From the NCBI GenBank assembly GCA_946633495.1, contig CAMPAX010000129.1, forward strand, positions 1 through 6,640: a stretch of DNA of 6,640 nucleotides, in the 5' to 3' direction. The notes below the pieces were generated by a model that was not told the origin of the DNA, made no database searches, and was given only the letters and a program-made list of their open reading frames with translations. The position numbers and the translations under genes were made by a program. Source of the DNA: an uncultured Lachnospiraceae bacterium. GTDB taxonomy: Bacteria > Bacillota > Clostridia > Lachnospirales > Lachnospiraceae. Shown one piece after another: positions 1-6,640 of this stretch. Every line of letters begins with the position of its first letter. The first letter of the stretch is position 1.

Positions 1-131
1 TATCGCAGGCATCCGTCTTATCATCCCCATCCCGTCCGAATGCAAACGCCTCAAATTCATCCACCGGAACCGGTGCAGGCTGCGAGCCCGATGATCATCC
101 CTATGAAAATCAGCGCGAATCCAAATCTCAT
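1..131 (-). pseudogene. Lipoprotein-like gene start, apparently frameshifted and cut by the window edge
   Basis: An ATG at 131-129 opens a 24-codon frame that ends in TGA at 59-57. The peptide reads MRFGFALIFIGMIIGLAACTGSGG: a short basic start, a hydrophobic segment of about 15 residues, then L-A-A-C, a good match to the lipobox cleaved by signal peptidase II. A purine-rich GGGAG lies 5 bases before the ATG. The start is 27 bases past the HAD stop codon, so it could be the next gene of the same transcript. After the stop, the next frame (codons 94 down to 2) stays open to the window edge and reads like protein, including PVPVDEFEAFAFGRDGDDK, but has no ATG and only an unsupported GTG at 64-62. 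The simplest reading is one exported lipoprotein gene with an indel near 57-75. A sequencing error, or a real 24-residue peptide, are alternatives. No family can be named. Confidence 0.35.
62..75. repeat. 6-bp inverted repeat at the presumed frameshift point
   Basis: CACCGG (62-67) and CCGGTG (70-75) are perfect inverted copies separated by two bases, so they can form a GC-rich hairpin (five pairs with a four-base loop in RNA). It sits just before the TGA that stops the lipoprotein-like frame. Tight inverted repeats of this kind are known sites of small indels and of sequencing errors; the link to the broken frame is inference. Confidence 0.45.
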
Positions 132-158
132 ACGCTCTCCCGCCTCATAGATCAGGGA

Positions 159-983
159 TCATGTCAGAAGAAATCTCTCTACCACCTGAGCGATCCCATC
201 CTCCTCATTACTTGCAGTGATATAATCCGCAACTTCTTTTACTTCCGGTTTTGCATTCCCCATAGCCACTCCGACGCCGGCATATTTCACCATGGAAATA
301 TCATTAAAGGCATCCCCGCAGCAGATGGTGTTGCTCTGAGACACACCGATGGGGCCGATCACCCGTTCCAGAGTTTTGGCCTTATCAATCCCTCTTGCAG
401 TGATCTCGATAAAGAAAGCCTCGGAACGCATAACATTTGCACTGCCTCCCAGAAGGACCTGCAGTTCCTTCATATAGCCTTCCGACTTTTCCGGGTCCGC
501 CGTCAGCAGGACCTTGTATACATCATAATCCACGTAATTCAGAAAATCCGGGCGTTCCCCTACGGTGAGCCCGTTGATCTTCGCTTCCAGGCGAATCCAG
601 TCATCCAGCCGTCTGCCGGACAACACCTGCGGCGTTTTGGAAAGATCATTTTCGTAGGTAATGATCCCAAGATCACGCTGCTCCGCAAACTGATAGATCA
701 TCGGGAGAAATGACCGGGAAAGTCTTTTTTCGTAGATATCCGCCCCATCACTGCATTCCTGCACCCGGGCGCCGTTGTACGTCAGGGTATAGCCGTCATA
801 CTCCCTCATGCGCAGCTCTTCCACATACCTCTGCACTCCGGGGGTCGGCCGACCGGAAGCGATCATGATGCTGTGTCCTGCCTCCATAGCCAGAAAAAGC
901 GCTTCTTTTGTCTTCGGAGTTATATTCTTCTCGTTGTTGACCAAAGTTCCGTCGATGTCCAGGACCAGCAGTTTCTTCTCCAT
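159..983 (-). CDS. Cof-type HAD-IIB family phosphatase
   Basis: A 274-residue cytoplasmic hydrolase of the haloacid dehalogenase superfamily, full length for the Cof/YidA-like group. All four catalytic motifs are visible: motif I DIDGT with nucleophile D9 and acid/base D11; motif II SGR at S43; motif III lysine in GIDKAK at K201; and motif IV GDAFND at 223-228, binding Mg2+. TYNGA (68-72) and the closing AMGNAKPEVKEVADY are also typical of the group. Residues from about 85 to 190 form the C2-type cap that sets substrate choice. Family members dephosphorylate sugar phosphates, pyridoxal phosphate, FMN or similar small phosphates; the substrate cannot be read from the sequence. The ATG start is supported by GGAG seven bases upstream (AACGGAGAATATCATG). 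The gene follows its own promoter (1167-1195) and a leader of about 175 bases with hairpin repeats. The broken lipoprotein-like frame begins 27 bases after its stop. Confidence 0.95.
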   Translation of the reverse strand: MEKKLLVLDIDGTLVNNEKNITPKTKEALFLAMEAGHSIMIASGRPTPGVQRYVEELRMREYDGYTLTYNGARVQECSDGADIYEKRLSRSFLPMIYQFAEQRDLGIITYENDLSKTPQVLSGRRLDDWIRLEAKINGLTVGERPDFLNYVDYDVYKVLLTADPEKSEGYMKELQVLLGGSANVMRSEAFFIEITARGIDKAKTLERVIGPIGVSQSNTICCGDAFNDISMVKYAGVGVAMGNAKPEVKEVADYITASNEEDGIAQVVERFLLT

Positions 984-1051
984 GATATTCTCCGTTTATC
1001 TGCAGTGATTTTGTGTGATATGCGTCCATACTCAGGGAATCCTGCCGGATC

Positions 1052-1130
1052 TAAGGAGCCCTCCTGCGAGAATACCGTGTAAGGAGGATCCGCCCTCCTG
1101 CGACATACGGTGTAAGGAGGATCCGCCCTC
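1052..1130. repeat. Three near-tandem hairpin repeats with AGGAG/CTCCT arms in the HAD leader
   Basis: TAAGGAG occurs at 1052-1058, 1080-1086 and 1113-1119. In the middle copy AGGAGG (1082-1087) pairs with CCTCCT (1094-1099) around the loop ATCCGC. The right copy has GAGG (1117-1120) and CCTC (1127-1130) around the same loop. The left copy lacks about six loop bases, so AGGAG and CTCCT are only two bases apart. Linkers are related but not identical (GCGAGAATACCGTG and GCGACATACGGTG), giving unit lengths of 34 and 33 bases measured from each GCCCTC. The block lies between the HAD promoter and start codon, so it should be transcribed into the HAD leader, where the minus-strand copies read CTCCTTA. 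I do not recognise the repeat family. On the minus strand it can be translated as a doubled RADPPYTV peptide, but that reading is not a convincing gene. Confidence 0.75.
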
Positions 1131-1166
1131 TTCCGAAAAATCAAAACGACATAAACCCACAATGAT

Positions 1167-1195
1167 ATAGTACCACAACACGCCCTATAATTCAA
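1167..1195 (-). promoter_or_regulatory. Sigma-70-type promoter of the HAD gene
   Basis: On the minus strand a -35 box TTGAAT (1195-1190) is followed by a 17-base spacer and a -10 box TACTAT (1172-1167). TGG directly before the -10 box matches the TGn extended -10 element common in Firmicutes. Each hexamer matches the consensus at four of six positions, with ideal spacing. Transcription would start near 1160, giving a leader of about 175 bases that contains the hairpin repeats. Its position between the SNF2 stop codon and the HAD start suits a separate transcription unit. Confidence 0.6.
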
Positions 1196-1215
1196 CGTTT
1201 CCCGGCAGATACAGG

Positions 1216-1235
1216 CAGCCGGAAGGGCTGTTTTT
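1216..1235 (+). terminator. Terminator-like hairpin with T-run, oriented against the genes
   Basis: CAGCC (1216-1220), loop GGAAG and GGCTG (1226-1230) are followed at once by TTTTT (1231-1235) on the plus strand, the form of a small intrinsic terminator. All genes here run on the minus strand, on which this hairpin has no following T-run, so it should not end the SNF2 transcript. It could stop plus-strand (antisense) transcription before it enters the SNF2 gene. A second stem overlaps it: AGCCGGA (1217-1223) and TCCGGCT (1243-1249) form a 7-bp inverted repeat with a 19-base loop and no T-run on either side. The stem is short, so this may be chance. Confidence 0.35.
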
Positions 1236-1278
1236 CCGTTCATCCGGCTTTACAATCCGGCCGGCATTCTCCTGTCTC

Positions 1279-4200
1279 TTACTTCCCCGCGTCATGACCC
1301 AGAACAAAGGCAATGTCTTCAAGCCTTGTACTCATAACGGTTCCGTCATCATCCGAGATCACTTCTTCTATGATGGCTTTCTTGATCTCCTGAAGCTCGA
1401 TCACTCTCTGTTCGACGCTTCCCTCCGCAATAAGCCGGATCACCTCCACAGCCCGCTTCTGCCCGATCCTGTGGGCCCGGTCCGTAGCCTGATCTTCCGC
1501 AGCTACATTCCACCATGGATCCAAATGGATCACCGTATCCGCACCGGTCAGGTTAAGGCCGAAGCCTCCCGCCTTCAGCGAGATAAGGAAAATATCCGCG
1601 CTGTCACCATCGTTAAAGGAATCCACCATTTCCATCCTCTGCTTCACAGGCGTTTCTCCATGAAGGAAGAGAACACGGATTCCCTGTTCCACCAGGATCT
1701 TTTTCACATGTTCCAGTGCCTCTACGAAAGGCGAATAGATCAGGATCCTGTGGCCCTCCGCAAGATACTTCGGGACCATCTCCCGAATCAGCTCCATCTT
1801 GCCGCTCCCTCCGGTGTAGTCCTCCGCAAACATGGACGGATCGACGCACGCCTGCCGAAGCCGGGTAAGGAAACTGAGCATGTTAAATGCCCTGTGGGTC
1901 CTGTCAAATTCGCCGACAGCGGCTTTCCGGATGGCATCATAAACCTTCTTCTGCTTCTCCGTCATTTCCACGGACACGATCCTCTCGGTCTTCGGCGGAA
2001 GCTCCTCCAGGACATCCGCCTTCACCCGACGAAGGATAAAGGGCGCCGCTTTCTTCGCAATGGCAGATGGATCCGCATTCTTAAACTTGCTTACCTCTTC
2101 AAAATATCCGGGCAATATGTAATCGAAAATGCTCCAAAGATCGATCACACTGTTTTCGATGGGCGTCCCGGTAAGAGCAAACCTATGGTCCGCCTTCAGT
2201 TTCTTTACAGCCTCCGTCTTCTGTGCTTTTACATTTTTAATGAACTGCGCTTCATCCAGGATCCCGAAACAGAACTGCCCCTGATACTTATCTATATCAT
2301 TTCGAAGGGAATCATAGGACGTCAGATAAACCGCCTTCTTATTGTAGTCGATGGATTCGATCACCTCTGTCCGGTGCGCATCCGTTCCGTAGATCTCCCT
2401 TACTTCGGTCTCTCCGTCAAAATTCGCAAATTCCTTCCGCCAGTTTAAGATCAGGCTCTTGGGGCAGACCACCAGACTTGGACGTTCTGTTCTGTCCGCC
2501 TTGATCAGGGCGATCATCTGAATTGTTTTACCAAGTCCCATATCATCCGCCAGGATACCGCCCATGTGGTACTTGCAGAGAATGGACATCCAGCGGTAGC
2601 CCTCTTCCTGATACTCTCTCATGGTTTGCAGCAGCTGCGGAACCGGGATCTCCGCCTCTTTGAAGTTCCGGATCTCCTCGATCATATCTTTCAGATACTG
2701 ATCTACCTTGCAGCTTCTCTCGTGGGAGAAGGCTTTGATGGCAGTTACCATGGATACATGCTTCTCCCGGTGAAGCGCATTCTCATCTAACTGAAAGTCC
2801 CGTACGGTTTCACCGAAATCCTTTGCCGTCTCGCTGTCAAGGTCAACGATCCGGTCACCGGTCAGAAGAACATATTTTTTCTTCTTCTTCAGAGCCTCTA
2901 AGATCCGGGACAATTCCTCATCCCTGAACTCACTTTTCTCAAGGAATACACTCAGGATATCATTCTTGTAGCTGACACGGATCACCGGTCTTCCGATGGA
3001 CAGGATCTTTTTGTTCTTCAGCGTTTCGGAGAGATGGACTCTGGTAAGACGCTTCAGCGCCGAGAGATCCATTTTGAAAAAGGACAGGACCCGGCTCTCG
3101 TCTTCCAGCCTGCCATCGGAGAATCCAAGCTCCGTGAGATATCCCTGAAGCAGTTCAAGCTTGATCAGGTCACGTTTCTCCGTAAGCGACTCCGGGAGAA
3201 CCTTCTCTTCATCACGCAGGATATCGGTTCGGACCGTGATCACGCCTTTCTCAAAATCGAAGAAGCTGTCTAACCGAAGCTCACTCAGGCGAAAATCCGA
3301 TTTCAGTTTCGGATCCACATCAAAAAGATCAAAAAACCGTGCATAGACATTCTTTTTAAAGTCCTCGAGAATCGGGCGTATGTCGATGCCCGTATTCTGA
3401 GTCACCAATTCCAACAATCCCGCTTCCTCAGAGGTGGCAGCTACCCGGTCAAGGACACAGCCACCCCCTTCCTTGCTCAGGACATACCCCTGTCCCGCCA
3501 GAACAAAATATTCCTGATCGGGCGTCAGTCCGGCAGACATCGTACCATTCTCATCCACATGGATCCGAAGTTCCCGTTTCCGCAGCCGCAATACACAGGG
3601 ACTGTCATTGTAAATGATTTCTCTCCCCTCAAGGCTTTTCAGCAGAGTAGCCAGCAGACTGTTGTTGATGGTGATATACTTCGGGTTCTTCGGTTCTCCC
3701 GGGCTTCCCACAGAATATCTGGCCCCCATCAGAAGGCGGATCACTACCGCGTCCTCCTTCTCAAGGTTCTCCGGATCATGGGTAAAGATCAGCCCCTTGC
3801 CGTATTTTTTCGTCTCTTCGGCTTTGAACGCTCTGATAAACTCAGCCGCATCCTTCACCATATACATTTTTCCGCTGCCAACCTTAAATGCCAGGGTATT
3901 TCTTCCGTTTTTCCGATTCAGAAGATACGTGATCGTTGCCTTCCGGTTCTCATCGAGAAGCACCCTTTCCTGATGCAGCATGCTGCAAAAATCACGATAT
4001 TCCCTCATAAAAGAAGTGTGTGTTTTTTCAAACTGCGTCAGTGCCACTTCCTGTTCTTTCTGCAGAACCTCCTCCTGAAACGCTTTTTCCCTCCCTGCGG
4101 TGCAAACCTGTATGATCCGTTCCGAAGGGACACGCAGCCCGTTTAAATACCCCCGGATCATCACATGTTCTCCCTCCACCACCTGAAATACAACCACCGG

Positions 4201-5871
4201 TTCTATTTCATCCGTACTGATAGAATAGGTCGTCCTGACAGAATCATTTATGGTCTCCACCTTGTATCCACATCGGAAATAAAGAGTCAGTTCTTCCTCC
4301 GGATCTTCCTCCCGTAACATCTCCGGGGCTGTTTCCCCCCGAATCTCCTTCTCATCCGCCGCATCTCTTTGCAAAAGAACCCGCTTCAGGCGGTTCGCCG
4401 GCAGATTAAGCCTTACCAGAAGGAAAAGGATCAGCACACGATTCTTCGGAAGTGCCGCTGCCTGCCGCAGGATCTCATCCTTCACGGCCTCGTCACTCTG
4501 GTTCCTCACGCGCCACGCTGCGCGGACAAGAAATCTTCCGCGAAGGGAACTGTCCTCGTCTGCCAGAACCTTTTCCATGATATGCCTTAGAGATCCTTCA
4601 TTGATCGGGAGGCTGTGGATCAGCTTCTTCTGCATATCGATCCCAAGAGCCAGGATCTCCTCTTCGTCCATGGAAATATTCCTGAGGCTGCTGTAGATCT
4701 CTACCCGTTCCTCCACCGAAAGACCGGTAAGCAGTTGGTTAAGTAATGCTGCTGAGTCCGTCCGTTCATGGATCAGATCGATCTTCTTCGCAATCTCCCG
4801 AAGAAGGGAAAACCTGTCGTGGTTCTCTGTCCCGGAATCCGCATCCGGAACTTCTTCCTCCTGCATCTTACTTCCGAAATGCTCCGCGATCTTCCACAAA
4901 TAGGAGATGTCACTGCCGGGATCCAGCGAAGGCTTTTCCATCGCATAATACTCTAACAGGCCGGAATAATCCTCCCGATATTTCAGCAGAAACTCCTTTG
5001 CATCATTTTCTCCGGGATCCTTCCCTTTACTCATGTCCTTGATCAGGCTGCGGTACTCTTTCAGTGTTCTTTTAAATGCGGCCCGATTGGAACGTGTCTG
5101 CTGATTCTCGTAAAGCTCCGTATCCAGAAAACTCTCTGTCTCCACAACCGCCTCAAAATAATCCGGATCCTCAAATAAAGCAAACATAAGATACCTGTAT
5201 GAATCCATTATGTGCGAATCGTAATATACACCAGTCGGGGCTATGGAAAAAAGACATCGCGTAAAGACATGATAATAATCCCGGCTTTTCGGAATATTTA
5301 TTCGTTCGATCAGGGTTTTGATACCGGTGACCGTTTTCTCATCCGGAATGCGTCCCCTGCCAAGTTCTTCCAGGTGATCATCCAGCCACGGCTCCACAAA
5401 CGCCCCCTTGAAAACCGGCTTCTCGGTTATAAGATAGGCGTTCATCAGATCCTCTTCCATACGCTTGCAGATCACTCCTGCCACATTCGCATGAATGCAG
5501 TACTTCCCCCCGCAGTTACATGTGTACGTCGGTCCATAGTAGCCGACTTCCCACCGAAAGCTTACCGTTATCATTTTATTTTTGTCTGCCTTATCCGTGA
5601 TCCGGACATCGATGGTCCCGTTTTTCTGAGGAATCAGTTCCCCCTCTGCTTCTTTTTTCAGCCGTCCCAATTCCCTCTTCATGGTTACACTCATGTATCT
5701 CTGCCTACGATCCGCGTAACTTATGATCTCTTCGAGCATATCATTATATTCATTGACTTTTTTATATTCCTCGACAGTCTCATCTCCATAAAAGACATGA
5801 TATACCCACTGCCCGGGGAAACGAAACAAAATCCCCAGGCCTTTCTTTCGGTCAATTGTAAATAATCCCAT
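1279..5871 (-). CDS. Large SNF2-family ATPase (DEAD/DEAH-like helicase) with N-terminal SWIM zinc finger
   Basis: A 1530-residue cytoplasmic ATPase of the Swi2/Snf2 class, which moves along DNA or remodels protein-DNA complexes rather than unwinding strands. Numbering from the ATG at 5871, a SWIM zinc finger C-x-C-x4-C-x-H lies at 118-127 (C118, C120, C125, H127), followed by a mostly helical, charged region to about 640. Residues about 640-1045 fit the position of the bacterial SNF2-associated domain. The ATPase core begins near 1085 (REYQEEGYRWM) and has Walker A DDMGLGKT with K1115, DEAQ at 1206-1209, LTGTPIENS at about 1233, the C-terminal helicase lobe from about 1355, LKAGGFGLNL at about 1432 and the arginine-finger motif DRAHRIGQ at 1464-1471. 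All core motifs are intact. Common Firmicute SWIM-SNF2 proteins are, from memory, about 1000-1100 residues, so the middle is extended. A TTG three bases upstream is an alternative start; the ribosome binding site (GAGAG) is weak for either. The cellular role of this class is poorly known. Confidence 0.93.
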   Translation of the reverse strand: MGLFTIDRKKGLGILFRFPGQWVYHVFYGDETVEEYKKVNEYNDMLEEIISYADRRQRYMSVTMKRELGRLKKEAEGELIPQKNGTIDVRITDKADKNKMITVSFRWEVGYYGPTYTCNCGGKYCIHANVAGVICKRMEEDLMNAYLITEKPVFKGAFVEPWLDDHLEELGRGRIPDEKTVTGIKTLIERINIPKSRDYYHVFTRCLFSIAPTGVYYDSHIMDSYRYLMFALFEDPDYFEAVVETESFLDTELYENQQTRSNRAAFKRTLKEYRSLIKDMSKGKDPGENDAKEFLLKYREDYSGLLEYYAMEKPSLDPGSDISYLWKIAEHFGSKMQEEEVPDADSGTENHDRFSLLREIAKKIDLIHERTDSAALLNQLLTGLSVEERVEIYSSLRNISMDEEEILALGIDMQKKLIHSLPINEGSLRHIMEKVLADEDSSLRGRFLVRAAWRVRNQSDEAVKDEILRQAAALPKNRVLILFLLVRLNLPANRLKRVLLQRDAADEKEIRGETAPEMLREEDPEEELTLYFRCGYKVETINDSVRTTYSISTDEIEPVVVFQVVEGEHVMIRGYLNGLRVPSERIIQVCTAGREKAFQEEVLQKEQEVALTQFEKTHTSFMREYRDFCSMLHQERVLLDENRKATITYLLNRKNGRNTLAFKVGSGKMYMVKDAAEFIRAFKAEETKKYGKGLIFTHDPENLEKEDAVVIRLLMGARYSVGSPGEPKNPKYITINNSLLATLLKSLEGREIIYNDSPCVLRLRKRELRIHVDENGTMSAGLTPDQEYFVLAGQGYVLSKEGGGCVLDRVAATSEEAGLLELVTQNTGIDIRPILEDFKKNVYARFFDLFDVDPKLKSDFRLSELRLDSFFDFEKGVITVRTDILRDEEKVLPESLTEKRDLIKLELLQGYLTELGFSDGRLEDESRVLSFFKMDLSALKRLTRVHLSETLKNKKILSIGRPVIRVSYKNDILSVFLEKSEFRDEELSRILEALKKKKKYVLLTGDRIVDLDSETAKDFGETVRDFQLDENALHREKHVSMVTAIKAFSHERSCKVDQYLKDMIEEIRNFKEAEIPVPQLLQTMREYQEEGYRWMSILCKYHMGGILADDMGLGKTIQMIALIKADRTERPSLVVCPKSLILNWRKEFANFDGETEVREIYGTDAHRTEVIESIDYNKKAVYLTSYDSLRNDIDKYQGQFCFGILDEAQFIKNVKAQKTEAVKKLKADHRFALTGTPIENSVIDLWSIFDYILPGYFEEVSKFKNADPSAIAKKAAPFILRRVKADVLEELPPKTERIVSVEMTEKQKKVYDAIRKAAVGEFDRTHRAFNMLSFLTRLRQACVDPSMFAEDYTGGSGKMELIREMVPKYLAEGHRILIYSPFVEALEHVKKILVEQGIRVLFLHGETPVKQRMEMVDSFNDGDSADIFLISLKAGGFGLNLTGADTVIHLDPWWNVAAEDQATDRAHRIGQKRAVEVIRLIAEGSVEQRVIELQEIKKAIIEEVISDDDGTVMSTRLEDIAFVLGHDAGK

Positions 5872-5949
5872 CAAAATCTTATCTCTCTACCCTTTTTGCT
5901 CCGATTAACCATCTGTTTCTTTATACGCATCCCATTCCTGCGCTTCCTT

Positions 5950-6555
5950 TCATTCCTTTTCAATCCGATCCGCTTCCGTTATTTTTCTGATGACGCGACA
6001 TGGATTTCCGGCCGCTAAACTATCCGGAGGAATATCTCTTGTCACCACACTCCCGGCGCCTATGACCGAACCATCACCTATGGTCACGCCACCGCAAATA
6101 GTAACATTTCCCGCTATCCAAATGTTATTGCCTATTGTTATGGGTTTTCCATACTCCTGATCCGTCAGAACTCCGTCTTCCCGATAGTACGTATTTCTCT
6201 CCTGCCATCTTAACGGATGCATCGGTGTAAGGATCGACACATTCGGCCCAATGAATACATCATTCCCTATTTTCACGGGACAGGTGTCTAAAATCGTCAG
6301 ATTGAAATTTGCATAGGTTCGCTCTCCTATACTGGTAAAGCATCCGTAATCAAACTGAATCGGTCCCTGCAGATATGCGCCTTTCCCCAGATCACCGATC
6401 AACTCTTCGAGGATCTTCTGTCTTTTCTCTTCATCGGTTTCAAGCAGAGCATTGTATTCTGCTGATAGTCTGTGGGCTTTTACCCGGAGCTTTAAAAGCT
6501 CAGGATCATTTGGATCATATAGCTTCCCTGAAAGCATTAATTCTTTCTGTTCCAT
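5950..6555 (-). CDS. Maltose/galactoside-type sugar O-acetyltransferase (hexapeptide repeat family)
   Basis: A 201-residue cytoplasmic enzyme of the LacA/Maa/NodL family, full length. It should transfer acetyl from acetyl-CoA to a sugar hydroxyl and work as a trimer of left-handed beta helices. The N-terminal helical Mac domain (about 6-57) starts with MLSGKLYDPNDPEL. Hexapeptide repeats run from about 60 to 175, with clear turns such as VKIGNDVFIGPNV, ITIGNNIWIAGNV and VTIGDGSVIGAGSVV. YANFN with N83 and the P-M-H-P loop with catalytic H113 match LacA N85 and H115 in both kind and spacing. The end, DIPPDSLAAGNPCRVIR, is the family signature. The family often acts on maltose, glucose or galactosides as a side or detoxifying activity, so the true substrate is open. 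The start is supported by AGAGGAGAAG about eight bases upstream. The SNF2 gene follows after 78 bases without a visible terminator. Confidence 0.95.
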   Translation of the reverse strand: MEQKELMLSGKLYDPNDPELLKLRVKAHRLSAEYNALLETDEEKRQKILEELIGDLGKGAYLQGPIQFDYGCFTSIGERTYANFNLTILDTCPVKIGNDVFIGPNVSILTPMHPLRWQERNTYYREDGVLTDQEYGKPITIGNNIWIAGNVTICGGVTIGDGSVIGAGSVVTRDIPPDSLAAGNPCRVIRKITEADRIEKE

Positions 6556-6596
6556 TTTCTGTCTTCTCCTCTAATAATCAGCTGCCGCTAATTGCG

Positions 6597-6602
6597 ATCA
6601 TA
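6597..6602 (-). promoter_or_regulatory. Possible -10 box of the acetyltransferase gene
   Basis: TATGAT on the minus strand (6602-6597) matches the -10 consensus at five of six positions and would start transcription near 6590, about 35 bases before the start codon. No good -35 box stands at the right distance: TTGATA is present but only 14 bases away. ATATG and CATAT form a 5-bp inverted repeat at 6600-6619 that overlaps this box, which could be an operator or chance. The rest of 6556-6640 shows no other gene. Confidence 0.25.
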
Positions 6603-6640
6603 TGGTATTTCCAACATATCAAGCAGCCTTACAAATGTAT

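Noticed and set aside
1052..1130. CRISPR array
   Set aside because: The units are palindromic throughout, nearly abut without unique spacers of constant length, differ from one another, and no cas gene is nearby.
984..1160. A riboswitch or known cis-regulatory RNA in the HAD leader
   Set aside because: Apart from the repeats, I could not recognise any conserved core of a known riboswitch class or a T-box, nor a terminator or antiterminator pair before the start codon.
920..1243. A 107-codon minus-strand frame across the intergenic repeats, containing a doubled RADPPYTV peptide
   Set aside because: It starts upstream of the likely HAD promoter, runs into the HAD gene in a different frame, and its regular part is only the translation of the hairpin repeats.
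1294..2448. A 384-codon plus-strand frame opposite the ATPase core of the SNF2 gene
   Set aside because: It lies wholly antisense to unmistakable SNF2 motifs, lacks recognisable domains, and reads as the His/Arg/Leu-rich shadow of the true frame. The other plus-strand frames over 2566-5865 are rejected for the same reason.
5920..5925. TATAAA on the minus strand as a promoter for the SNF2 gene
   Set aside because: There is no -35-like hexamer 15-19 bases upstream; the nearest TTGAAA is 32 bases away, so the match is too weak to list.
1279..6555. A known antiphage system built around the SNF2 ATPase
   Set aside because: No methyltransferase, phospholipase-D-like protein, nuclease or other defence partner is present; the neighbours are a sugar acetyltransferase and a HAD phosphatase.

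Overview
The window looks like ordinary chromosome from a mid-GC Firmicute, most likely class Clostridia and plausibly a gut Lachnospiraceae. This rests on GC near one half, AGGAG-type ribosome binding sites, dense single-strand gene packing and the protein families present. No rRNA, tRNA or taxon-specific marker is visible, so the placement is inference.

All recognisable genes are on the minus strand, so transcription runs from high to low coordinates. In that order they are: a hexapeptide-repeat O-acetyltransferase of the maltose/galactoside (Maa/LacA) type at 5950-6555; a very large SNF2-family ATPase with an N-terminal SWIM zinc finger at 1279-5871; a Cof-type HAD-IIB phosphatase at 159-983; and, at the left edge, the start of a lipoprotein-like reading frame (1-131) that is broken by an early stop and seems to continue in the next frame. 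The acetyltransferase and the SNF2 gene are 78 bases apart with no visible terminator between them and may be co-transcribed. The HAD gene has its own promoter.

The only sizeable non-coding stretch (984-1278) holds a good sigma-70 promoter for the HAD gene and, in the leader downstream of it, a cluster of three related short hairpin repeats. Each contains an AGGAG/CTCCT pair, so the HAD mRNA leader carries three copies of CTCCTTA, which resembles the anti-Shine-Dalgarno tail of 16S rRNA. A stem followed by five T's lies beside the SNF2 stop codon but points along the plus strand, against the direction of the genes.

The three genes do not form an obvious shared pathway. I see no transposase, integrase, CRISPR array or toxin-antitoxin pair. 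The items most worth a second look are the leader repeats, the broken lipoprotein-like frame at the left edge and the unusually long middle region of the SNF2 protein. I did not find a convincing new multi-gene system.
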